The notes under the pieces: model-generated
Told to the model about the DNA's origin: nothing
What the model saw: only the letters and a program-made list of their open reading frames with translations
The model's database searches: none
Assembly (NCBI RefSeq): GCF_000021305.1
Contig: NC_011772.1
Span: 2,022,001 to 2,086,000, forward strand
DNA from: Bacillus cereus G9842
GTDB taxonomy: Bacteria > Bacillota > Bacilli > Bacillales > Bacillaceae_G
Direction: 5' to 3'
DNA: 64,000 nt
In this document: positions 8,476 to 16,395 of the stretch, in pieces
Layout: every line of letters starts with the position of its first letter
How positions within the stretch are numbered: position 1 is the first letter of the stretch
Made by a program: the position numbers and the translations under genes

Positions 8476-9474
8476 TTATTCGCATGCAACTCCATCGCCG
8501 TCTCTATCTAGTTTACGACTATATCCTGGTTGATCTTTATATAGAGGAGCTTTCCCCGCAGCTCTAACTGCATCACAATTTTTGTAATATGCACTACTAG
8601 TATTTCCTGAGGTAGGTTGTGTTTGAGTTTGCTGTGCTTTTTGCTCTTCTTGTTGCTTACGAGCTTGTTCATCAGCCTGACGTTTTTGCTCTTCTTGTTG
8701 CTTACGAGCTTGTTCATCAGCCTGACGTTTTTGTTCTTCTTGTTGCTTACGAGCTTGTTCATCAGCCTGACGTTTTTGTTCTTCTTGTTGCTTACGAGCT
8801 TGTTCATCAGCCTGACGTTTTTGTTCTTCTTGTTGCTTACGAGCTTGTTCATCAGCCTGACGTTTTTGTTCTTCTTGTTGTTTACGAGCCTGTTCATCAG
8901 CTAGACGTTCTTCATCCTCTTGCTTACGAGCTTGTTCCTCGGCTTGACGTTTTTCATCTTCTTGCTTACGAGCTTGTTCCTCGGCTTGACGCTTCTCATC
9001 TTCTTGCTTTTGAGTTTTTTCGTCAGCCTCTTTCTTTTCTAGTTCTTTTTTCTTTTCGCTATCTTTTTGTTCTTCATTGTTAGAGGCAACTTTTGTACTA
9101 GTTGCTGTCGTTTTTTCAGAAGAAGGAGCTGAAATACCTAATAGCGCAACAAAAATGACAAATAATACGGCTGTAATAATAAATTGTTTTTTTGCTACAC
9201 CTGTTTTCTTAATAACAGATAATATTGCAAGTACAAGGAAGAATATAAATAGAATGAAACTTAAAATAGCAAAAAATTCGATGACTGGGTGTTCAGATTT
9301 TGTTGTACCAGTCACTATTAATATAATTGAAATCATAAAAAGAATAACGGTAGGACGTCCATATTGTTTTGCTTTTCCATTTTTTTTAAAGAATGAAATG
9401 ATACATAAGATTAAAAGAATAAAAGCAATAAAAAATAAAGCTGCACCAATATTACTCAAAATCGCCATTTTCAT
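8476..9474 (-). CDS. Membrane-anchored repeat protein with C-terminal Excalibur domain
   Basis: This 332-residue protein has four N-terminal hydrophobic helices (residues about 5-28, 42-56, 65-86, 98-115), then a highly charged Glu/Lys/Gln coiled-coil built of 14-15 residue repeats (AEEQARKQEDEKRQ and ADEQARKQQEEQKRQ types, about 145-285). It ends in an Excalibur calcium-binding domain (NCDAVRAAGKAPLY ... DRDGDGVACE). The domain is predicted to lie outside the cell. The family is common in B. cereus; the function is unknown. Repeat number is likely to differ between strains. It is monocistronic, with a strong SD (GGAGG) before the ATG. Confidence 0.8.
   Translation of the reverse strand: MKMAILSNIGAALFFIAFILLILCIISFFKKNGKAKQYGRPTVILFMISIILIVTGTTKSEHPVIEFFAILSFILFIFFLVLAILSVIKKTGVAKKQFIITAVLFVIFVALLGISAPSSEKTTATSTKVASNNEEQKDSEKKKELEKKEADEKTQKQEDEKRQAEEQARKQEDEKRQAEEQARKQEDEERLADEQARKQQEEQKRQADEQARKQQEEQKRQADEQARKQQEEQKRQADEQARKQQEEQKRQADEQARKQQEEQKRQADEQARKQQEEQKAQQTQTQPTSGNTSSAYYKNCDAVRAAGKAPLYKDQPGYSRKLDRDGDGVACE
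8641..9008 (-). repeat. In-frame tandem repeats (45 bp and 42 bp units)
   Basis: Near-identical 45-bp units begin at 8656, 8701, 8746, 8791 and 8836, with a variant at 8881, followed by 42-bp units to about 9008. They encode the charged coiled-coil. The first five copies are almost invariant at DNA level, which signals recent slippage or unequal recombination. Confidence 0.92.
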
Positions 9475-9675
9475 ACCTCCATTTGTAAGATTTTTCTTAT
9501 TGATTATATAGGAACTTATTGGATATTACACGTTTTATATAAATTTAGAAAATTAATATTTTTACTAGACTTATAAACATTTATTTGCATATAAGGGAAA
9601 ATAGATATATTTACTATTACTTTTTGAAAGAGATTTCATAAATTATAGTATATCGATTGAAAGGAGGAGATTTGA

Positions 9676-9828
9676 ATGGAATTTCAATTGTTGGTAACTT
9701 GTATATTACAAGAAGGTAATGCTTACTTTTTAGTAACGAAGGTAGACGATGTTATTACGTTAAAAGTACCGATTACTGCGGGAGTAGCAGGTTTATTTTT
9801 AGCTTTAGGTGTACCAAGATGTTCTTAA
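9676..9828 (+). CDS. 50-residue small protein of unknown function
   Basis: An ATG preceded by AAGGAGGAGA at optimal distance opens a 50-codon frame beginning MEFQLLVTCILQEGNAY and ending GLFLALGVPRCS. It has one amphipathic N-terminal part and a hydrophobic Gly/Ala/Leu-rich C-terminal segment (ITAGVAGLFLALG) that could insert into membrane. The codon use and strong SD argue that it is real. It is followed by a stable hairpin at 9842-9877. No family is recognised. Confidence 0.65.
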   Translation: MEFQLLVTCILQEGNAYFLVTKVDDVITLKVPITAGVAGLFLALGVPRCS

Positions 9829-9841
9829 TTTAAATATCTAT

Positions 9842-9877
9842 AATAGAAGAGGAAGGGACATGCCTTTCTCTTCTATT
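9842..9877 (+). terminator. Hairpin after the 50-residue protein
   Basis: A 15-bp stem (AATAGAAGAGGAAGG pairing with CCTTTCTCTTCTATT, one G-T pair) closes a 6-base loop. The T-tract is poor, so it may stabilise mRNA rather than terminate. Confidence 0.5.
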
Positions 9878-10046
9878 ATTACATAATATAATTATGTAAA
9901 CTTTAATATCATATTTGTGATAGCACGTTTGAAATGGACATGCATATACTATAATGTTTCATTGGATGTTAGGGGTGGAAGGTAGTTTTAATAAGTGCAT
10001 CCAGTGATGTTTTTAAGCTATGAAAATAAAAGAGGTGCTATTATAT

Positions 10047-10256
10047 ATGAAAAGAAAAACATTTGATATTCCAGTTACATTGCGAAGAGAGTGGTTTTTA
10101 ATAGAGTTAGCTCATTTAACGAAAAAATATGGAATTGAAATTGCAACTAGCAAAATGGGTGCTGCACCGTTTTTAAGAGATCAAGTTACAGAATCAAAGA
10201 TAGGGAAAGGGTTACAATACGATAAATATGATGATGAGTATATAATTGAAAATTAA
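10047..10256 (+). CDS. Small hypothetical protein
   Basis: The 69-residue frame starts MKRKTFDIPVTLRREWF; this ATG is preferred over one 27 bases upstream because AGAGGTG lies 9 bases before it. It is soluble and mixed charge, with an acidic tail (YDKYDDEYIIEN). No domain is recognised. A bidirectional terminator follows. Confidence 0.55.
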   Translation: MKRKTFDIPVTLRREWFLIELAHLTKKYGIEIATSKMGAAPFLRDQVTESKIGKGLQYDKYDDEYIIEN

Positions 10257-10298
10257 AGGGTAACAACAAAATTAAATTAATTTATAACAAAATATAAA

Positions 10299-10334
10299 AT
10301 AAAGCAGATTCTAAATATAGAATCTGCTTTATTA
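10299..10334. terminator. Bidirectional terminator
   Basis: The stem AATAAAGCAGATTCTA/TAGAATCTGCTTTATT serves the small gene on the plus strand and the N-acetyltransferase gene on the minus strand, which converge here. Confidence 0.85.
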
Positions 10335-10352
10335 TGAAATACTTCTAGTCAA

Positions 10353-11192
10353 CTAACCTCTTTCTAGTGTTTTTCCTACATATTTCTCTTGCGTTATTCC
10401 AAAAGATTCACGAAGAATGCGAGCATAATCTTTAGATTCTATTGGTCGTTTATTTTTGGTGCCTTTAAAGGTTTCTGTGTAATTTTTATTTGTTAACGAT
10501 ATGTGACCATAAGTAGTTAATTTACAAGTGATAGCTCCTTTATTAAAAGGAGATTCTTTATGCTCTACAATCACTTTTTGAATGTTATTCACTTTTTTCT
10601 CATCTATTGGATCTAAAGTGAAAGCATAACCTATTTTCCATTCATTTGAAGGTTCAGATTGTAAGAAACTTGTAGATTCTCCGTTAGCTCCTTTTCTCAT
10701 TTCTAAAATATGCGTACCTTTTCGAGTATTTCGTTTACGAATTCGATATTCTCCTGTTTGAGAGGAGATGGCTTCTCCTTTAAAAGGGACTGGATGTAAA
10801 GGGAGATGAGATGCAAAACCTGCATCCACAACATAATCTTTATTCTCATGACTTAATATGATAATGACATGACCATCATCGGGCTTCCATTTATTATCGT
10901 AAAGATCATAAACAGTACCGGCTACTTTGTATACTTGAAACCCACAATCAATTAAAAAATAATACAATAAGGAGTTTAATTCATAACAAAGTCCACCTCG
11001 TTTTTGAATAAGTAACTTTTCTATTAAGTTATCTTTTGAGATATTTTTAATAGTACCAGCCATAATATCAAGATTTTCATAGGGGAGAATCATTCCCATT
11101 TTTAATAAGATTTCATCTAAATCATCAAATGTTATTTCTTTTGCAGGAATTTTTAAGCGTTCAAAAAACTCCTTTTGTAAATTGGTCATCAT
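10353..11192 (-). CDS. nat: Arylamine N-acetyltransferase
   Basis: This enzyme transfers acetyl from acetyl-CoA to arylamines and hydrazines through a Cys-His-Asp triad. With the start at 11192 (279 residues) the triad is Cys69 (KRGGLCYELN), His108 (DDGHVIII) and Asp123 (YVVDAGFA), all intact. This start has GGAG eight bases upstream; the longer frame to 11234 lacks one. Length fits bacterial NATs. B. cereus-group strains carry several NAT paralogs, and I cannot say which this is. It stands alone, so its natural substrate is open. Confidence 0.9.
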   Translation of the reverse strand: MMTNLQKEFFERLKIPAKEITFDDLDEILLKMGMILPYENLDIMAGTIKNISKDNLIEKLLIQKRGGLCYELNSLLYYFLIDCGFQVYKVAGTVYDLYDNKWKPDDGHVIIILSHENKDYVVDAGFASHLPLHPVPFKGEAISSQTGEYRIRKRNTRKGTHILEMRKGANGESTSFLQSEPSNEWKIGYAFTLDPIDEKKVNNIQKVIVEHKESPFNKGAITCKLTTYGHISLTNKNYTETFKGTKNKRPIESKDYARILRESFGITQEKYVGKTLERG

Positions 11193-11745
11193 AAAGTATT
11201 CTCCTTTCTTTTTACAGAATTTTCTTCTGCTCACCGATAGGTTAGTACTTCTACAAGGTTAATTCAAGTGCGCGGAAATTATCATAATATATGTTTCTGG
11301 AAATATGATTGTTTATTCGGAAATTTCAGTTTGATTTTTAATTGTAGGAAAGCCTTACAATATAGGGTCCTTTAAAATTATTTTGTATTTAATGAAAAGA
11401 AAGTACATATCTTTATTATGTTTTTAAATAACTAACTAGTAATAAAATGTTTTTTTACTAAAATTTTTTCAAGATTTGTATGCTTTATATAAACAATAAT
11501 GATTTAAAAAATATCTGGATGTAGCGAAGTTAACAATTATTGAGAAACTTTTTTGTCGTATTCTATCAAAAGGAAGAGGTAGAAACAAAGAGAATAACGA
11601 GAGTTAAGGAAGAGGGTACACAACTAGTAACCTTCTAAAAATAGGGCTAACATCTTTTTAAAATCAAAGATTAGCTATTATTAAGGAAGGGAAAATATAA
11701 AATATTATAAAGAACACCTTCTTTCAAAAAAATAGGGGGAGTAAT
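11193..11745. other. Intergenic stretch, 553 bp, between divergent genes
   Basis: It is AT-rich and carries the promoters of the N-acetyltransferase and lipase genes. I looked for a PlcR box (TATGNAN4TNCATA) before the lipase and found none. No coding remnant or strong hairpin is visible. Confidence 0.5.
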
Positions 11746-13347
11746 ATGAGACTGATGAGAAGATGTGTGGCCTTACTAATTGTATTTTTTATCATGGCTC
11801 CAACGATTAGCACAAATGTACAGGCAGAAGTTGTAAAAGAGCTTGGAAAGGGGTTTCCTGACACAGAAGTATTTACACCTGGGGAATGGTTTTTAGGCCA
11901 AAAACCTGCTAATTATGATGAGAATAAACCACCAATTCTCTTTGTACAAGGAAGAAATGGTAATGCGGATAGTTGGTATGGAAAGACAGTATATCATGAT
12001 ATAAATGATATGTATGATTATGCTTTGAAAGCAGGCTATCAAACAGTGTTTATACAATTATATGATGCTGCGGGGAAAGGTTCGGCTAGTCAGTGGGATA
12101 ACGGAAAACTGTTAGCACAAAAACTTGAAGAAATATATAATCATTTCGGTAAAAAAGTTAATATTGTAGCGCATAGTAAAGGTGGTATTGATACACAAGC
12201 CGCATTAGTTGAATATGATGCGAATCGATTTGTTGGAAATGTTATTACACTTGCTACACCGCATCACGGCTCAAATTTAGCAGATTTGTCATATAGTTGG
12301 TGGGCAGGGTGGCTAGCTTCTATATTAGGTCAAAAAGATGATGGTACGTACTCGTTACAAATAGGTGAAATGGCAAAGTTTCGTTCAACAATAGATAATA
12401 ACCCAGCAGCTAAATTAAACCGTTACTATACGGCTACTGGGACTAGCTGGGGGCCAACATTTTCTGCATTATCTATGGGCGGGTTATATTTATCATCGTA
12501 CGGTTCAAATGATGGACTAGTAAATGAATGGAGTGCGAAGCTATCGTACGGTACACATTTATTTACAGATTCCAGATTTGATCATGACAATATAAGAAAA
12601 GGATCAGCTGTTTTTACACGAATCGAACCATATTTACGTACGACAAATGTGGAATTACCAGCTTTAGTAGCATCCAGCACTAGTTCAAATGAAAATCTAG
12701 AAAAATTAAATACAACTTCAAATCAAAATATTTTAGGAGGCGAATTACCACAAAATCAGTGGATAGAGCAAACCGTTACAGTTGATAAAAAAGCGGAAGG
12801 AATCGTTTCTGTACTAACTGCTTCTTCTGATGTAGAAGTACAAATGGTATCTCCAAAAGGAAAAATATATGCAAATAAAGATAGCGCTATAACTACTGGT
12901 GAAGGCGAATCTTTCTTTAATGGGGCGACAATTAGAACATTTAAGTTTGATAAATTGGAAGTAGGCGAATGGAAAATCAAAATGATGGCGAAGCAGTCGA
13001 AAGATGCATATTTAGTTGTAAGCGATTACAAGAATGACGCACCATTTGTTCTTCAAATACCTACAAAAGTTAAAGTAAATAAACCTGAGTATAAACTGAA
13101 AAAATCACCAATGGCACCTGAAATGAAAGGGGATCTTTCCATAACAGTAAGAGTCGTTAATAAAGAAGGTAAGTTAGTCTCTGAATTTAATGAATTACAA
13201 AATGTTAATACGAATACATTTACAGGTGCTTTGAAAGATATAAAACAACCGGGAGTATATAACGTTACGATGGATATAAAAGGGATGAATAAAGAAGGAA
13301 AACCATATAATCGTACGATTGTTAAGTCGGTTTATGTAGAGAAATAA
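11746..13347 (+). CDS. Secreted lipase/esterase with C-terminal beta domains
   Basis: This 533-residue exported hydrolase has a Sec signal peptide (RRCVALLIVFFIMAPT ... VQA, cleavage near residue 27). An alpha/beta-hydrolase domain covers about 35-290, with an oxyanion segment PILFVQGRNGNADSWYG and nucleophile Ser144 in the elbow VAHSKGG, resembling class 2/LipA-like lipases. The His is probably in FDHDNIR. Residues about 330-533 form Ig-like strands (VLTASSDVEVQMVSPKG, GVYNVTMDIKGMNKEG) that may bind substrate or cell wall. An AGGGGGAG ribosome site precedes the ATG. It is monocistronic. Confidence 0.82.
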   Translation: MRLMRRCVALLIVFFIMAPTISTNVQAEVVKELGKGFPDTEVFTPGEWFLGQKPANYDENKPPILFVQGRNGNADSWYGKTVYHDINDMYDYALKAGYQTVFIQLYDAAGKGSASQWDNGKLLAQKLEEIYNHFGKKVNIVAHSKGGIDTQAALVEYDANRFVGNVITLATPHHGSNLADLSYSWWAGWLASILGQKDDGTYSLQIGEMAKFRSTIDNNPAAKLNRYYTATGTSWGPTFSALSMGGLYLSSYGSNDGLVNEWSAKLSYGTHLFTDSRFDHDNIRKGSAVFTRIEPYLRTTNVELPALVASSTSSNENLEKLNTTSNQNILGGELPQNQWIEQTVTVDKKAEGIVSVLTASSDVEVQMVSPKGKIYANKDSAITTGEGESFFNGATIRTFKFDKLEVGEWKIKMMAKQSKDAYLVVSDYKNDAPFVLQIPTKVKVNKPEYKLKKSPMAPEMKGDLSITVRVVNKEGKLVSEFNELQNVNTNTFTGALKDIKQPGVYNVTMDIKGMNKEGKPYNRTIVKSVYVEK

Positions 13348-13371
13348 GGAAGAATAAATAAGCATAATATA

Positions 13372-13416
13372 AAAGTGCAGAAATCTTGTGTTAGAAAGAA
13401 TTCTGCACTTTTTTTG
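13372..13416 (+). terminator. Terminator of the lipase gene
   Basis: The stem AAAGTGCAGAA/TTCTGCACTTT is followed by a seven-T run. Confidence 0.9.
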
Positions 13417-13502
13417 CGTGATGAGAGATAATAAAAGTCGAAGAAAACTGTTATTCAATAAAAAAAGATGCTGAAATAGCATCTGAATGTGAAGAAATAA
13501 TA

Positions 13503-14051
13503 TTAACTTAGTTTTGTAACTGTTAATTCAACTGAATTTATACCATTGTCACAAGTTACAATACTTTGACGATTAAAGCCACTATTATTTCTAAGTTGAA
13601 GAGTTGAATTAGCTGGCACTGTAACAATCGTTTCGCCAACGAGTTGAAGACATTCGTTATTTGATGAAGTATTCATTTGAATAGCGAAGTCACCTTGACT
13701 ATTAGCAAGTGGATTGTTATTTAAAAATATAGTTATGACTGGGATATGTGGAAATACAGGATTTAAAGTAGTATTAATACTGGAAATGAACGAAACTCTA
13801 TAATCACCAGCTTGTCTAAATTGTATAGTAGTAGGGTTTAGTAAGGAAACGCCTCCTGCTAAAGGTCCAACGTGATTAAATGGAAAAGGGTTGCCAAAAG
13901 GAACAGTTATAAATTCAGTTTGCCAAAAAGTTCCGTATGCAGGACAGCTTCGTTTATGTGAATGGTCACATGAACATTTTTTATTTGAACTGGAAGAAGA
14001 TTTGCATGAGCATTTTTTATACGAGTTTGAAGAATGATAGTATGAACCCAA
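13503..14051 (-). CDS. Spore-surface (exosporium) protein with BclA-C-terminal-like domain
   Basis: This 182-residue protein has a Cys/Ser/Lys-rich N-terminus (YKKCSCKSSSSSNKKCSC, then a His/Cys patch) and a C-terminal TNF/C1q-like beta-sandwich of the BclA-CTD/ExsF kind (TTIQFRQAGDYRVSFISSI, NTSSNNECLQLVGETIV, PANSTLQLRNNSG). Such domains trimerise on the exosporium. I chose the TTG at 14051 because AGGAGGTAATATA immediately precedes it; the longer frame has no ribosome site. A sigma-K-type -10 lies upstream, consistent with late mother-cell expression. Which B. cereus spore protein it corresponds to is not known. Confidence 0.75.
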   Translation of the reverse strand: MGSYYHSSNSYKKCSCKSSSSSNKKCSCDHSHKRSCPAYGTFWQTEFITVPFGNPFPFNHVGPLAGGVSLLNPTTIQFRQAGDYRVSFISSINTTLNPVFPHIPVITIFLNNNPLANSQGDFAIQMNTSSNNECLQLVGETIVTVPANSTLQLRNNSGFNRQSIVTCDNGINSVELTVTKLS

Positions 14052-14090
14052 TATATTACCTCCTATTCTTAATAAATGTAAAACACATAA

Positions 14091-14099
14091 TAGTTTATG
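14091..14099 (-). promoter_or_regulatory. Sigma-K-like -10 element
   Basis: On the minus strand CATAAACTA matches the sigma-K -10 consensus CATANNNTA perfectly, 40 bases upstream of the exosporium gene start. The -35 (AC) is 19 rather than 16-17 bases away, so an accessory regulator such as GerE might be needed. Confidence 0.5.
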
Positions 14100-14269
14100 A
14101 AAATGAATCACAATTGGCGTGTATGCTTGTACTATAAAAGGAGATAGATTTGGAATATAAAGTGGTCAAATGATGAAATGTAGTATTGGGGTATTACCTT
14201 TAACACTTTTTGAAGATGATAAGGTTCAGAATTTGATAGAAAAATGAATGGGATTTCTAAATGGATTGA

Positions 14270-14395
14270 AGTAACGAGGAAACGTTTATCCCGCTATTTT
14301 CCGAGCAGTAAGACTCCCACCTCAAAATTCAGCGAAAGCAAAGAAGTTAGGTGGGGATGAACAAAACCCCCCACTGAGTAAAGTTTCACTTTACT
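14270..14395 (+). mobile_element. IS200/IS605-type right-end remnant with omega-RNA-like hairpins
   Basis: The block TCCCGCTATTTTCCGAGCAG (14289-14308) leads into a long hairpin whose arms are CCCACCT (near 14317) and AGGTGGG (near 14350). After ACAAAACCCCCC comes a perfect subterminal hairpin AGTAAAGT-TTC-ACTTTACT at 14377-14395. This order resembles IS200/IS605 right ends, where the 3' part of the TnpB guide RNA and the recognition hairpin lie. No tnpA or tnpB gene is present, so it is a solo end or miniature element. The identification rests on pattern memory. Confidence 0.45.
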
Positions 14396-14663
14396 ATATT
14401 AATTTCGTATGACAAAACAGCAATATTATCTTTTGCTGTATGGATGTTATCGTTTGGTGAAGCTATGATATTTAATCGTATGTATATTAGATTATTTATT
14501 TTTTGTTTTTATTTGTGTAGCTGGGCAGGAAGAAGTCAGAAAAAATAGAATAAATGTACATATGAAGCATCGTTTGTTTTTGGTGTGAATAGTAATTAAA
14601 GATACGCTAAAATATTTAAAATTGTAACGAAAGAGAGATTAAATAATAGAAGGAGCAACTTAC

Positions 14664-14939
14664 ATGGAAAATATATTAAAGGTATCTTCAAAATCAAGCC
14701 CAAATTCAGTCGCAGGTGCAATAGCAGGTGTACTAAGAACAAGTGGTAATGTGGAAATTCAAGCGATTGGGGCTGGAGCTATAAATCAAGCGATTAAAGC
14801 AATTGCGATTGCAAGAGGGTTCGTCGCTCCAAGTGGTATTGACTTAGCTTTTGTTCCAGCGTTTCAAGAGATTTCTATCAATAATGAAGAGAGAACAGCG
14901 ATTAAATTAATTGTAGGCCCTAGAAAGAAAAGGTCTTAG
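14664..14939 (+). CDS. spoVS: Stage V sporulation protein S paralog
   Basis: This 91-residue protein is an Alba-fold SpoVS: ILKVSSKSSPNSVAGAIAGV, EIQAIGAGAINQAIKAIAIA and EERTAIKLIV are near-verbatim family blocks. SpoVS influences septation and spore coat assembly in B. subtilis. This copy is 5 residues longer than the usual 86, with a basic KKRS tail, and its middle (FVPAFQEISINNEE) is divergent, so it is probably one of several paralogs in the B. cereus group. GGAGC precedes the ATG. It lies in a strongly decayed region but is itself intact. Confidence 0.88.
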   Translation: MENILKVSSKSSPNSVAGAIAGVLRTSGNVEIQAIGAGAINQAIKAIAIARGFVAPSGIDLAFVPAFQEISINNEERTAIKLIVGPRKKRS

Positions 14940-14960
14940 TAGAAGAGAGTGTTACTATAA

Positions 14961-15095
14961 GGGGAAAAGACTAATAGACTTCCCAGGTTAGATACGTTAT
15001 TTTATGTAACCGATCCTTGGGTGTGGACACGGCATTATACCGGACTCATGTCTGTTAATTTCTCCTTAAATTTAGCGCGTATTCTAGATACTTAA
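14961..15095 (+). pseudogene. Coding-like remnant (44 codons, no start)
   Basis: A stop-to-stop frame reads LDTLFYVTDPWVWTRHYTG followed by LMSVNFSLNLARILDT. The Trp/Tyr/His content in an otherwise AT-rich gap looks coding, but there is no start codon or ribosome site. I do not recognise the family. Confidence 0.3.
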
Positions 15096-15137
15096 AAATG
15101 CCAAATCCTTTGTGATATAAGGGATTTGGCATTTTTG
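15094..15137. terminator. Bidirectional hairpin, first copy of a duplicated segment
   Basis: A perfect 15-bp stem (AAAAATGCCAAATCC/GGATTTGGCATTTTT) has A and T runs built in. A diverged copy lies at 18002-18046. Confidence 0.8.
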
Positions 15138-15401
15138 ATGTTTTTAAAAATAAACAACCCTAAAACTGCTCATTTAGAAGATTTAGTTTTAGTAGCGGCC
15201 ATTGAACGTTTTTATGATAGTTTACCTGATAAATGGAGAGAAATAGTAGCAGACAATATTGATTGTGCTAGTTATGTAGATAGGAAATATGAAGCGCACG
15301 TTTTAATGGAAAATGGTATGGAAATAAAAATAGAAATCTTTTATGTGGAAGAAGACAAAGATGAAGAATGGATATATAAAGCTTATAAAGTTTTATTATA
15401 G
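15126..15401 (+). CDS. Hypothetical protein, probably chimeric at its N-terminus
   Basis: The frame gives up to 91 residues; a second Met at codon 5 (15138) is possible. The body (LEDLVLVAAIERFYDSLPDK, YEAHVLMENGMEIKIEIFYV, EDKDEEWIYKAYKVLL) looks like a real small soluble acidic protein, but no good ribosome site precedes either Met. The first dozen codons lie in a segment duplicated from the 3' end of the gene at 18078. So the upstream part is probably captured sequence, and the gene may be truncated or silent. Confidence 0.35.
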   Translation: MAFLMFLKINNPKTAHLEDLVLVAAIERFYDSLPDKWREIVADNIDCASYVDRKYEAHVLMENGMEIKIEIFYVEEDKDEEWIYKAYKVLL

Positions 15402-15432
15402 AAATTTCATTTTCATACAAAGGGGAATTGAT

Positions 15433-15603
15433 ATGAATTTTGAAAACTTTGAAAAATAAGAGCAATTTAAACAGTTACAAAAAAATAATGTTGTAATTGT
15501 GAAATGGAAAAAAAGCGTAAGGCAGTACAAGGAATTAGGAGAAATCACACATCATAATTCTTACACAATTAATCGTATAAATGAATTGATTTTGAAAATA
15601 GTT
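15433..15603 (+). pseudogene. Small gene with in-frame stop
   Basis: AAGGGGAATTGAT precedes an ATG, and the frame reads MNFENFEK, TAA, then continues without stops (EQFKQLQKNNVVIVKWKKS ... GEITHHNSYTINRINELIL) for 48 codons. The good ribosome site and continuous second part suggest a real gene broken by a sense-to-TAA change, likely GAA or AAA to TAA. The family is not recognised. Confidence 0.4.
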
Positions 15604-15788
15604 TAGATGTTGTTGGAAATATAGTTAGTATATGTCCGAACTGTCATAGGTTGATTCATTATGGAAGAGACAAAGATAAGAAAAAAGTTTTAGAACTTCT
15701 CTTTGAACAAAGAAAAGATTCTTTGAAGAAGTTCGGTATTGAGGTATCTCTCAAAGAGCTATTTGGATACTATGGAATTCTAAAATAA
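15585..15788 (+). pseudogene. C-terminal fragment of an HNH endonuclease
   Basis: The frame reads IDFENSLDVVGNIVSICPNC then HRLIHYGRDKDKKKVLELLF. The NIVSICPNCHRLIH core is the zinc-finger/asparagine part of HNH nucleases of the McrA/restriction type. The upstream half with the first catalytic His is missing and there is no start codon, so it is a fossil. It may mark past insertion of a mobile or defence element. Confidence 0.6.
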
Positions 15789-15923
15789 GAATATTCATAG
15801 CTATAGTGAAGGTAGAATGTTTCATACTTAAACATAGGTATTATTGTGATGGAAATTTAAATTTCGTCTTTTGAAAGTATCAATAATTTGTATTATTTTT
15901 ATAGGGTTATATATTTTTCTTTT

Positions 15924-15951
15924 GCTCTGCTGTATAGCAGAGCTCTTTTTT
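15924..15951 (+). terminator. Rho-independent terminator
   Basis: The stem GCTCTGCT/AGCAGAGC closes GTAT and is followed by TCTTTTTT. No intact gene now lies directly upstream; it probably ended the decayed gene. Confidence 0.75.
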
Positions 15952-15976
15952 GTCGTACAAAAGCCACCTATATATG

Positions 15977-16027
15977 TGAAGTGCACCCCAATTGTTAGGC
16001 TGTGTCTAACAATTGGGGTGCACTTCA
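15977..16027. repeat. 22-bp perfect inverted repeat resembling abutted IS3-family ends
   Basis: Two perfect 22-base arms are separated by 7 bases (15999-16005). Each arm begins TGAAGTGCACCCCAATTGTT from outside, like the terminal repeats of IS150-group IS3 elements as I remember them. The element therefore looks like two IS ends head to head with the interior lost. It sits inside what seems an older terminator (GCCACC/GGCGGC arms outside it). Confidence 0.6.
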
Positions 16028-16047
16028 GTACTGTCGGGCGGCTTCTT

Positions 16048-16395
16048 TTAATTTATATTCACCAATTCATCAAACTTAAACTTAGTATTCAAACCAAAAG
16101 CATCTGTACAATATATAGTTTTCGTCATCGGTTCAATATGTAATACATTTATGTACATGTCTTGCACCATTCCATCACGATAGTATGAGGTATGTATTTC
16201 TTCTTCCTCGTGAAAAGATTGCATTAACGCTCTTTCTATTCGTTCCATAGTATCTTGTGTTAAAAAAGGTTTAGGTACTTTATATTGTTCCTCAAACATT
16301 CTATGTATTTCCTCGTATTGCTCCGGTATTGAAGCAAACGGATTCCATTTCACCATACCTCTTCCACGTACTACAGGAAAGCCGTTATATTCCAT
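16048..16395 (-). CDS. YolD-like family protein
   Basis: This 115-residue protein matches the YolD family by its RGRGMVKWNPFASIPEQY opening and the pattern GMVQDMYINVLHIEPMTK ... TDAFGLNTKFKFDELVNI. In B. subtilis YolD is encoded beside UvrX, a Y-family polymerase; here no polymerase is adjacent. I chose the ATG at 16395 (GAGGT eight bases upstream) over an in-frame GTG at 16410. Its terminator region carries the IS-like palindrome at 15977-16027. Confidence 0.8.
   Translation of the reverse strand: MEYNGFPVVRGRGMVKWNPFASIPEQYEEIHRMFEEQYKVPKPFLTQDTMERIERALMQSFHEEEEIHTSYYRDGMVQDMYINVLHIEPMTKTIYCTDAFGLNTKFKFDELVNIN

Noticed and set aside
8641..9008. Regular repeats that could be taken for a CRISPR array
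   Set aside because: Units are contiguous 45/42-bp coding repeats in frame with a charged coiled coil; there are no unique spacers or cas genes.
8617..9083. Plus-strand frames of 95 and 154 codons opposite the repeat protein
   Set aside because: They are mirror readings of the tandem repeat with no start signals.
13937..14137. 66-codon plus-strand frame opposite the exosporium gene
   Set aside because: No ribosome site, and overlaps the antisense of a recognisable domain and its promoter.
15871..16143. 90-codon plus-strand frame spanning the IS-like palindrome
   Set aside because: It runs through a terminator and the palindrome and into the antisense of yolD, so it is accidental.
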